Part shown: positions 1 through 5,086 of the stretch, one piece after another | How positions within the stretch are numbered: the first letter of the stretch is position 1 | Layout of the letters: each line of letters opens with the position of its first letter | NCBI GenBank assembly: GCA_012510515.1 | Contig: JAAZHW010000070.1 | Span: forward strand, 1 to 10,472 | From: Parcubacteria group bacterium | GTDB lineage: Bacteria > Patescibacteriota > Minisyncoccia > UBA6257 > JAAZHW01 | Length of the DNA: 10,472 bases | Reading direction: 5' to 3' | Notes under the pieces: generated by a model | What the model was told of the DNA's origin: nothing | What the model saw: only the letters and a program-made list of their open reading frames with translations | Databases searched by the model: none | Position numbers and translations under genes: made by a program

Positions 1-33
1 GCCGGTAGGCAGGGGCTTCGCCCTCAGGATGAC
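1..33 (-). repeat. Partial interspersed repeat, GTCATCCTGAG type
   Basis: Read on the minus strand, this begins GTCATCCTGAG (33 down to 23) and continues into GGGCGAAGCCC and CCTGCCTACCGG before leaving the window. The same core and the same CCTGCCTACCGG module recur on the plus strand at 10257-10312. GGGC (13-16) and GCCC (20-23) form a small stem with a 3-nt loop. It does not code. The unit is truncated by the window edge, so its full length is unknown. Confidence 0.75.
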
Positions 34-36
34 ACT

Positions 37-79
37 AAAAAAAGTGGCGGCGAAATTTTAAAAAAATTTCGCCGCCACT
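37..79 (-). terminator. GC-rich perfect hairpin, terminator-like on minus strand
   Basis: Bases 44-59 pair perfectly with 63-78 (16 bp, arm GTGGCGGCGAAATTTT) around an AAA loop. Seven A's at 37-43 lie to the left, so a minus-strand transcript would have a strong GC stem followed by seven U's, the classic intrinsic-terminator form. On the plus strand the stem is followed only by a mixed AT sequence. No minus-strand gene is seen to its right, so it may be a repeat-associated hairpin or serve a transcript not recognised here. Confidence 0.55.
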
Positions 80-156
80 CATTATAATTTATATATTATT
101 AGAATGGATTTATTATTAATCGACAAAAATTTAATAATTGATAGAAATTAAAAAAT

Positions 157-184
157 TTCACAGAATATAAAAATAATTTATAAT
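157..184 (+). promoter_or_regulatory. Putative rnhB promoter
   Basis: TTCACA (157-162, one mismatch to TTGACA) is followed after 16 bases by a perfect TATAAT (179-184). The expected start of transcription, near 191, gives a leader of about 19 nt before the rnhB ATG. The rest of 80-209 is AT-rich and shows no gene. Confidence 0.55.
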
Positions 185-209
185 AAATAATTAATTATAG
201 ATAAAACAA

Positions 210-806
210 ATGATTAAAAATAGAAAAAAGAAAAATGACAAATTTATTGTAGGCATTGATGAAGTGGGACGTGGCGCTATAGCTGGACCATTAGTTTTAG
301 GAGCAGCGGCTGGTTATTTGAATAATAAAAATAAAAAATTTCTAACAAGAGTTAAAGATTCGAAAAAACTAACATTTAACCAACGTCTTTTATGGTATAA
401 AAAGTTTAAAGATTCTGATTTAAATTTTTACTGTGTATTTATTAGTAATAATTTTATTGATAAATACGGAATGAGTAAATCATTAAAAGAAGGAGTGAAG
501 CGATTATTAAAAAAAATTGATAAAAAAATAGATTTAGTATTATTAGATGGAGGATTAAAAGCGCCAGAAAAATATAAGCAAAAAACAATTATTCGAGGTG
601 ATGATAAAGTTCCTTTTATTTCTGCTGCTTCCATTTATGCTAAGGTTAAAAGAGATTTATATATGATAAGAATGGATAAAAAAATTAATTATTGTTTTAC
701 TGACCATAAGGGCTATGGGACAAAAAAGCATTTTTTATTAATTAAAAAAAATGGTATTAGTAAAGTTCATCGAAAAACTTTTCTAAAAAATATTGTCAAA
801 AAATAA
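210..806 (+). CDS. rnhB: Ribonuclease HII
   Basis: RNase HII cleaves the RNA strand of RNA-DNA hybrids and starts removal of single ribonucleotides misincorporated in DNA. The 198-residue protein is of normal length. It opens with the family signature GIDEVGRG (15-22), giving catalytic Asp17 and Glu18. VKDSKKL lies at 48-54, the third acidic residue is Asp113 in LLDG, and the SIYAKVKRD motif (141-149) supplies Asp149. The C-terminal HKGYGTKKH (166-174) and HRKTF (187-191) are also typical of RNase HII. The ATG at 210 follows a good promoter, and only a short Lys-rich stretch precedes the DEVG motif. No Shine-Dalgarno sequence is visible. The tRNA-Gly gene begins 25 bases downstream, and its probable -35 box lies inside the last codons of rnhB. 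Confidence 0.95.
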   Translation: MIKNRKKKNDKFIVGIDEVGRGAIAGPLVLGAAAGYLNNKNKKFLTRVKDSKKLTFNQRLLWYKKFKDSDLNFYCVFISNNFIDKYGMSKSLKEGVKRLLKKIDKKIDLVLLDGGLKAPEKYKQKTIIRGDDKVPFISAASIYAKVKRDLYMIRMDKKINYCFTDHKGYGTKKHFLLIKKNGISKVHRKTFLKNIVKK

Positions 807-820
807 AGAATTGTTAAAAT
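793..820 (+). promoter_or_regulatory. Putative tRNA-Gly promoter
   Basis: TTGTCA (793-798) and TAAAAT (815-820) are separated by 16 bases. Transcription would start near 827, about five bases before the mature tRNA 5' end. The -35 box overlaps the end of rnhB. The same promoter would also serve the glycosyltransferase just beyond the tRNA. Confidence 0.5.
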
Positions 821-831
821 AATAATATCTT

Positions 832-903
832 GCGGGTGTGGTGTAGTGGCAACACGTCTCCCTTCCAAGGAGAAGATCGCCGGTCCAAATCCGGTCACCC
901 GCT
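832..903 (+). tRNA. tRNA-Gly (anticodon UCC)
   Basis: A full cloverleaf can be drawn. The acceptor stem is GCGGGTG (832-838) with CACCCGC (896-902), and the D stem is GTGT/ACAC (841-844/852-855) with GG retained in the loop. The anticodon stem is TCTCC/GGAGA (857-861/869-873) around CTTCCAA, with TCC at 864-866. A 5-nt variable loop follows, then the T stem GCCGG/CCGGT (879-883/891-895, one G-U pair). UCC reads GGA and, by wobble, GGG glycine codons. CCA is not encoded, so it must be added enzymatically. The T loop is TCCAAAT, so position 55 is C rather than the near-universal U; G53-C61, C56 and A58 are normal. Confidence 0.95.
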
Positions 904-911
904 CTAAAAAT

Positions 912-1634
912 ATGAAGTTTTCTCTTGCTATTCCTTGTTATAACGAAGAAAAAAATCTTCCTTTGTTGTTAGAGTCAATTAATAAATTAAATTATCCTCG
1001 TAATGATTTTGAAATAATAATAATAGATAATAATTGTGTTGATAAAACAGTAGAAATAGCTAAAAAATTTGGGGTTGATAAAATTGTTAAAGAGGAGAAG
1101 CAAGGGTTAACGTATGCGCGACAAAGAGGGTTTTTAAGCGCTGAAGGAGAAATCATTTGTTGTATTGATGCTGATTGTCAATTACCTGTTGATTGGCTTA
1201 AAAATGCTTCTCTTTTTTTTGAAGATTTAAAAACTATTGCCGTTTCTGGACCATGTGATTATTTTGATGCCAATCCAATTTTTCGTAATATTTCTTTGTT
1301 TTTCCAATTAGTTTTTTATCCTTTGGCTCCAAAAACTTTAAATCTTTTTTTTAAAAAACCAGCCGCTTTAATAATCGGAGGTAATTCTTTAATTAGAAAA
1401 TCAGCTTTAGAAAAAATTGAAGGTTTTGATACATCTGTTAAATTTTGGGGAGAGGATTCTCTAACAGCTTTTCGCTTAGCTAAAATAGGAAAAGTAGTTT
1501 TTAATTCAAAAATGAAAATTTTTTCTTCTAGCCGTCGTTTTCAAAAAGATGGTTATTTTAAAACTAGTATTTATTATTTTTTAAATTATTTTAGTTTGTA
1601 TTTTAAAAACAAACCTTTTGTTAAAGAAAAATAG
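912..1634 (+). CDS. Family 2 glycosyltransferase
   Basis: A GT-A fold glycosyltransferase of 240 residues, probably moving a sugar from a nucleotide-sugar to an envelope glycan or lipid acceptor; the donor and acceptor cannot be told from sequence. The GT2 marks are the N-terminal SLAIPCYNEE (4-13), IIIDNNCVDKT (36-46), the metal-binding DAD (86-88), the acceptor-side GGNSLIRKSALEKIEGFD (156-173) and the putative catalytic-base motif WGEDS (179-183). A hydrophobic stretch near 126-148 may lie against the membrane. The frame stays open upstream to 846, but that part lies inside the tRNA, so I start at the ATG at 912, where homology to the family begins. The start is 8 bases after the tRNA 3' end with no ribosome binding site, so the message is probably cut from the tRNA transcript. 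The stop is TAG, the only one in the window that is not TAA. Confidence 0.9.
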   Translation: MKFSLAIPCYNEEKNLPLLLESINKLNYPRNDFEIIIIDNNCVDKTVEIAKKFGVDKIVKEEKQGLTYARQRGFLSAEGEIICCIDADCQLPVDWLKNASLFFEDLKTIAVSGPCDYFDANPIFRNISLFFQLVFYPLAPKTLNLFFKKPAALIIGGNSLIRKSALEKIEGFDTSVKFWGEDSLTAFRLAKIGKVVFNSKMKIFSSSRRFQKDGYFKTSIYYFLNYFSLYFKNKPFVKEK

Positions 1635-1669
1635 AAAAATTAGCTGAATTTTGTTTAATATTATTTTAA

Positions 1670-1697
1670 TTGACAAAATAAAATAATTTTCTAATAT
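1670..1697 (+). promoter_or_regulatory. Putative rplU promoter
   Basis: A perfect TTGACA (1670-1675), a 16-base spacer and TAATAT (1692-1697). The expected transcription start (about 1703-1705) almost coincides with the rplU ATG at 1706, so the mRNA may be leaderless or nearly so. Confidence 0.55.
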
Positions 1698-1705
1698 AAA
1701 ATTAT

Positions 1706-2014
1706 ATGTTATCAATTATTGAAACAGGAGGAAAGCAATATTTAATCAAAGAAGGGGATAAAATAAAAGTTGAAAAATTAGAAGGAAAAGAGGGCGATAA
1801 GATTAATTTCGATCACGTTCTTTTGGTTGAAAATGAAAGAAACATTGAAATTGGTAAGCCGTATTTAAAAAATTATATTGTTGAAGGAGAAATTACAAAG
1901 GTTGGTCGTTTACGAAAAGTAATAGTTTTTCGTTACCACAACAAAACTCGTTATCGCAAAACCAAAGGTCATCGTCAGTGGTATTCCGAAGTAAAAATAA
2001 ATAAAATAAAATAA
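1706..2014 (+). CDS. rplU: 50S ribosomal protein bL21
   Basis: bL21 binds 23S rRNA in the large ribosomal subunit. The 102-residue protein has the usual length and both family signatures: the N-terminal IIETGGKQYLIKEGDKI (4-20) and the C-terminal KTKGHRQWYSEVKI (85-98), with the basic RNA-binding stretch FRYHNKTRYRK (75-85) between them. The gene stands alone. The bL27 gene (rpmA), its usual partner immediately downstream in most bacteria, is missing here; a terminator and the convergent recR follow instead. It has its own consensus promoter and essentially no 5' leader. Identification is secure. Confidence 0.97.
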   Translation: MLSIIETGGKQYLIKEGDKIKVEKLEGKEGDKINFDHVLLVENERNIEIGKPYLKNYIVEGEITKVGRLRKVIVFRYHNKTRYRKTKGHRQWYSEVKINKIK

Positions 2015-2045
2015 AAAATCTCTCTTTTCAAAAAGAGAGATTTTT
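2014..2045. terminator. Bidirectional terminator between rplU and recR
   Basis: Bases 2014-2027 pair with 2032-2045 (14 bp, core ATCTCTCTTTT) around a TCAA loop. T-runs on the plus strand (2041-2050) and A-runs on the left (2013-2018) give U-tracts in both directions. This fits the convergent ends of rplU (+) and recR (-). Confidence 0.85.
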
Positions 2046-2072
2046 ATTTTTTAATAATAGCATTATGACATT

Positions 2073-2672
2073 TTAACGCCGATTAAAAAGAGAATTTTTA
2101 ATTGTTTCTTCATCAGCAAATTCAATTTCTCCGCCAGTTGGAATACCTCGTCCAATTCGGGTAATTTTTTTAGCTAAATTTTTTAATTTTCTTTCAAGAT
2201 ACATTGCCGTTAGGTCTCCTTCGGTTGTTGGATTAACGGCAATAATAATTTCTTCGGCTATTTTTTCTGGTAAATTTTTAATCCTTTTTTCTAAAACATC
2301 AAGTCGCAGAGTATTATAACTATTAATATCAGATGGATTTATTAAATGCCCTAAAATATGATAAGTACCAGAGAAAAGGCGAGTTTGTTCAATAGAAAAA
2401 ACATCAATTTCTTTTTCAACAATACAAATAATATTAGAAAGACGTTTGGGATTGTTGCAAATATCACATAAATTATTTGCTCCTTCAAAAGGTAAAAAAC
2501 ATTGATGGCAAATTTTTATATTTTTATTTAAGTCATTTAATTTTAAAATTAATTCGTGACGAATTTCGTTGTGGCGAATTAAATAAAAAACTAAACGAAA
2601 AGCCTGTCTTTTGCCAATAGAAGGGAGTCGAGAAATAACTTCAATAAGATTTTTAATAGATAAAGGATACAT
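2073..2672 (-). CDS. recR: Recombination mediator RecR
   Basis: RecR works with RecO (and RecF) to load RecA on single-stranded DNA at gaps. The 199-residue protein is full length. It has an N-terminal helix-hairpin-helix region with SRLPSIGKRQAFRL (14-27), a Cys4 zinc finger C55-x2-C58-x10-C69-x2-C72, a Toprim domain starting IICIVEKEID (81-90, acidic Glu86) with NPTTEGD (147-153), and the C-terminal signature GRGIPTGGEIEFAD (174-187). The ATG lies 10 bases after the dnaB stop, so it is almost certainly co-transcribed as the last gene of a pth-dnaB-recR operon. No Shine-Dalgarno sequence is visible. A shared terminator closes the unit. Confidence 0.96.
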   Translation of the reverse strand: MYPLSIKNLIEVISRLPSIGKRQAFRLVFYLIRHNEIRHELILKLNDLNKNIKICHQCFLPFEGANNLCDICNNPKRLSNIICIVEKEIDVFSIEQTRLFSGTYHILGHLINPSDINSYNTLRLDVLEKRIKNLPEKIAEEIIIAVNPTTEGDLTAMYLERKLKNLAKKITRIGRGIPTGGEIEFADEETIKNSLFNRR

Positions 2673-2682
2673 ATATTTTAGT

Positions 2683-4107
2683 TTATTCTACAATTGACCA
2701 ACCAAAATCAGTTTCATCTGCTTCTTCATTAAAGGTTTCGTCAATGTTTCTAAATGTTGTTAATTCGGGTATAAATTTGATTTTGACAGTTCCTAATGGG
2801 CCATTACGATGTTTGGAAATAATAATTTCCGCGGTATTTTTTTCTTCTTCATTTAATTCAGATTCTAATTTATCGCGATCTTTACGATAAATAAACAAAA
2901 CAACATCAGCGTCTTGTTCAATAGAGCCCGATTCACGCAAATCAGAAAGTTTAGGTATTTTTGAATCACGTTGTTCAACGGCTCGTGAAAGTTGAGAAAC
3001 AGCTAAAACGGGTATATTTAATTCTCGTCCCAAAGCTTTAAGACCACGGGAAATTTCAGTAATTTGCTGGACCATACTGCTATTATAATTTTCGCGCGGG
3101 ACAATTAATTGGAGATAATCAATAACTATTAAATCCAATCCTTTTTCCGCTTGTAATCGTCGTGCCATTGTTCGAATCTGCATAATATTAGGAGAAGAAT
3201 TATCATCAATGTAAATTGGCGCTTGAGAAAGACGATCTAATCCTTGTTGTAATACTTCAAAATGTTCGGAATTTAATTTTCCAGTGCGAATACGCCAAAG
3301 CTCAATGCCGGATTCGGCGCTTATTAAACGATCAACCACTTGTTCTTTAGACATTTCCAAGCTAAAAATACCAACACTTTTTTTCTCTTTGATAGCAGCA
3401 TAACGAGCAATATCTAAAGCCAAAGAGGTTTTTCCTAATGATGGTCGAGCAGCTAAAATAATTAAATCAGAAGGTTGTAAACCAAATAATTTTTTATCTA
3501 ATTCAGTAAATCCAGTAGGAATACCTGAAAATTGCTTTTCGCCTTGTTGAAGCATTTCTATGCGTTCAAAAGCTTTGGAAAGCATTGGTTTTAAAGGTAA
3601 GAAATCTTGTTTTAATGATTTTTGAGTAATTTGGAAAAGTTTATGCTCAGCTTCATCAAGCAATGATTCAATATCTTTATTTTCTTGCCAAGCCATTTCA
3701 CTAATTTCATAAGAGGTGGTAATTAAATTGCGTAAAATTCTTTTTTGTTGAACAATTTTAGCATAATTAACAACATGGCTACTGGTTGGAACAAGATTAA
3801 TTAAAGAAGCTAAATAACTAGCGCCGCCAATTTCACTTAACTGTTTTCTTTCTTTTAATTTATTAGTGACGCTAACAATATCAATAGGTTCGTGTTTGTT
3901 GTATAGATCCAAAATAGCGTTATAAATTTTTTGATGACTTGTTTTATAAAAATCTTCTGGTTCTAAAAAATCAGCAACTTTAATAATTGCTTCTTTATCA
4001 ATTATTAAGCAACCCAAAACTGATTGTTCAGCTTCAATATTTTGGGGTGGCAATCCTTTGAAAATTTGTTCGTTTGGTTTATTAGTATTATTATAATCTT
4101 TATTCAT
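2683..4107 (-). CDS. dnaB: Replicative DNA helicase DnaB
   Basis: DnaB is the hexameric 5'-3' helicase that unwinds DNA at the replication fork and recruits primase. The 474 residues contain the N-terminal helical domain (about 20-125, starting PPQNIEAEQSVLG), a linker, and the RecA-like motor from about 190. The motor shows FTELDKKLFGLQPSDLIILA, Walker A ARPSLGKT (220-227), SLEMS (249-253), Walker B LIVIDYLQL (326-334, Asp330), DLRESGSIEQDADVV (389-403) and the KHRNGP segment (432-437) with the likely arginine finger. These motifs run without interruption, so there is no intein, although dnaB is a frequent intein site. It lies 51 bases after pth and 10 before recR. The acidic C-terminal tail (from about 456) is poorly conserved in the family. 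Confidence 0.97.
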   Translation of the reverse strand: MNKDYNNTNKPNEQIFKGLPPQNIEAEQSVLGCLIIDKEAIIKVADFLEPEDFYKTSHQKIYNAILDLYNKHEPIDIVSVTNKLKERKQLSEIGGASYLASLINLVPTSSHVVNYAKIVQQKRILRNLITTSYEISEMAWQENKDIESLLDEAEHKLFQITQKSLKQDFLPLKPMLSKAFERIEMLQQGEKQFSGIPTGFTELDKKLFGLQPSDLIILAARPSLGKTSLALDIARYAAIKEKKSVGIFSLEMSKEQVVDRLISAESGIELWRIRTGKLNSEHFEVLQQGLDRLSQAPIYIDDNSSPNIMQIRTMARRLQAEKGLDLIVIDYLQLIVPRENYNSSMVQQITEISRGLKALGRELNIPVLAVSQLSRAVEQRDSKIPKLSDLRESGSIEQDADVVLFIYRKDRDKLESELNEEEKNTAEIIISKHRNGPLGTVKIKFIPELTTFRNIDETFNEEADETDFGWSIVE

Positions 4108-4158
4108 AGGTTAATTTTAAAACAAAAAAATCAAAAAGAGAATTAACAAGATATCCAC

Positions 4159-4704
4159 TTAATTATTTTGTTTTTTAATCCATAAATTTATAGCATCAAA
4201 AGTTTTAGGAAACATTTCTAAAATTTTTTCTTTTTCAATTTTGCTAAATTTTTTTAAAACTAAATCTTTGGCTTTTTCAGTTCTTGCCGTTTCTTTGTTA
4301 AAATTATTTCGGACGCCAATTCTTAATCGCCAAAAATTTTTAGAATGTAAATTATCAATGATTGATTCTATACCCTTATGTCCTGCTGCTCCTCTATTTT
4401 TTTGTAATTTGAAATTACCTAATAAAATATCGGTATCATCATGAACAATTAAAACATTATCTAGCGGGACAGAAAAATAATCTATTAATTTTCTTACAAT
4501 TCTTCCGGATTCGTTCATAAAACATTGGGGAACAGCTAAAATAATATTGCTATTTTGAGAAATTAAAGCATTCAATTTTTTATTTTCAGAAAGAGAATTA
4601 AATTGTTGATTTTCAACAAAAGAAAAAACAAATTCTTTTCCAATATTATGATAAGTATTATTAAATTCTTTTCCTTTATTGTTTAGCCCAATGATTAAAA
4701 TCAT
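4159..4704 (-). CDS. pth: Peptidyl-tRNA hydrolase
   Basis: Pth recycles tRNA by hydrolysing the ester bond of peptidyl-tRNAs that drop off ribosomes. The 181-residue protein aligns over its length with bacterial Pth: GLNNKGKEFNNTYHNIG (6-22) holds Asn9 and catalytic His19, PQCFMNESG (59-67) holds Asn64, VHDDTDILLG (87-96) holds Asp89, GAAGHKGIESI (105-115) follows, and FWRLRIGV (124-131) is near the end. Two positions are unusual: Lys10 replaces the Pro of the GLGNPG motif, and Lys110 sits where E. coli has Asn114. The catalytic His and Asp are kept, so I expect activity. It is first in the minus-strand unit, 51 bases before dnaB. No clear promoter or ribosome binding site was found upstream. 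Confidence 0.93.
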   Translation of the reverse strand: MILIIGLNNKGKEFNNTYHNIGKEFVFSFVENQQFNSLSENKKLNALISQNSNIILAVPQCFMNESGRIVRKLIDYFSVPLDNVLIVHDDTDILLGNFKLQKNRGAAGHKGIESIIDNLHSKNFWRLRIGVRNNFNKETARTEKAKDLVLKKFSKIEKEKILEMFPKTFDAINLWIKKQNN

Positions 4705-4803
4705 ATTTATAATTTTAATTTATCAAAAAATAATAAGCAAATTTTTTCTTGACAAAAAAGCAATTAATTATTTTTAATAATAAATTAAAGTAATATTAAA
4801 AAA

Positions 4804-4831
4804 TTGACAAAAACAAATTATTGAGTATAAT
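4804..4831 (+). promoter_or_regulatory. Consensus promoter of a small RNA
   Basis: A perfect TTGACA (4804-4809), 16 bases, then a perfect TATAAT (4826-4831). This is the best promoter match in the window, yet no credible protein gene begins near its predicted start (about 4838). The sequence between pth and this site (4705-4803) is AT-rich. It contains a second TTGACA (4749-4754) without a good -10 box. Confidence 0.8.
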
Positions 4832-4837
4832 AGAATA

Positions 4838-4927
4838 ATGAAGTGAGTGTATTTCCTGAGCGTTTAGTCGTTTAGGAAAGTCCAATTGCTGTGGAAAGCC
4901 TGCCTTTTTAGGCAGGTTTTTCTTTTT
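4838..4927 (+). ncRNA. Small structured RNA of unknown family, about 90 nt
   Basis: A transcript starting about 7 bases after the consensus -10 box would run to the terminator T-tract at 4917-4927. It contains a strong hairpin, TTTCCTGAGCG (4852-4862) with CGTTTAGGAAA (4869-4879): 11 bp including two G-U pairs and a 6-nt TTTAGT loop. An 18-nt single-stranded region, GTCCAATTGCTGTGGAAA (4880-4897), then leads into the terminator stem. No plausible reading frame exists beyond a Met-Lys-stop at 4838-4846. I do not recognise the family: it lacks the SRP RNA, 6S, tmRNA and complete RNase P signatures. It could be a free-standing sRNA or a prematurely terminated murB leader (attenuator), since murB lies downstream on the same strand. 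Confidence 0.65.
4898..4927 (+). terminator. Intrinsic terminator of the small RNA
   Basis: GCCTGCC (4898-4904) pairs with GGCAGGT (4911-4917, last pair G-U), extended by T4905-A4910, leaving a TTTT loop. The T-tract TTTTTCTTTTT (4917-4927) follows directly. This is a textbook rho-independent terminator. Confidence 0.9.
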
Positions 4928-4954
4928 GACTTTTATTTTTTTATTTTTTATATT

Positions 4955-4960
4955 TATAAT
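4955..4960 (+). promoter_or_regulatory. Possible murB -10 box
   Basis: A perfect TATAAT. A TTGACT at 4926-4931 lies 23 bases upstream, too far for a standard -35 box, so the promoter would be weak or activator-dependent. Transcription from here would start near 4967 and give a leader of about 120 nt carrying the stem-loop before murB. Confidence 0.35.
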
Positions 4961-4991
4961 AGAGGTTACAAAGAAGCTGTAAAAAATAAAG

Positions 4992-5076
4992 ATTCGGTTT
5001 TATTCTGGTCCGGAGTCTATGCACTCGCTTAAATAGCAATTGGAGTCAACTACTCTGGACCAGAATGAAACGGAAT
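4992..5076 (+). promoter_or_regulatory. Long stem-loop in the murB 5' leader
   Basis: Bases 4992-5016 pair with 5052-5076 over 25 positions with one mismatch (G4996/G5072) and two G-U pairs; the core is ATTCTGGTCC with GGACCAGAAT. The 35-nt apical region (5017-5051) can fold further: ACTC (5023-5026) with GAGT (5043-5046) and GCT (5027-5029) with AGC (5035-5037). A smaller hairpin, TTACA/TGTAA (4966-4970/4978-4982), precedes it. The stem ends 10 bases before the murB ATG and lacks a T-tract, so it is not a terminator. It matches no riboswitch I know. It may control murB translation or mRNA stability, be an independent RNA, or be a short inverted-repeat element. Confidence 0.65.
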
Positions 5077-5086
5077 AATATTTATT

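Noticed and set aside
846-911. Upstream extension of the glycosyltransferase frame by 22 codons
   Set aside because: It lies entirely inside the tRNA-Gly gene and its tail; the encoded residues do not resemble a GT2 N-terminus, while the sequence from 912 does.
1636-1652. Terminator after the glycosyltransferase (AAAATT/AATTTT)
   Set aside because: A 6-bp stem of A-T pairs only is too weak to support in such AT-rich sequence.
2683-4107. Intein in dnaB
   Set aside because: Length is 474 residues and the motifs from Walker A through the KHRNGP segment follow each other at normal spacing.
4749-4780. Second TTGACA (4749-4754) as another promoter
   Set aside because: The nearest -10-like sequence (TAATAA, 4775-4780) is 20 bases away, outside the usual spacing.
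4838-4846. Met-Lys-stop mini-ORF at the predicted start of the small RNA
   Set aside because: Two codons at the transcript's very 5' end are expected by chance, and nothing suggests a leader-peptide attenuator such as repeated amino-acid codons.
4874-4883. AGGAAAGTCC, resembling the conserved GAGGAAAGTCCGG of RNase P RNA
   Set aside because: The transcript is only about 90 nt and lacks the rest of the P4 helix (no ACAGAAA partner) and the other conserved RNase P blocks; the match is probably chance.
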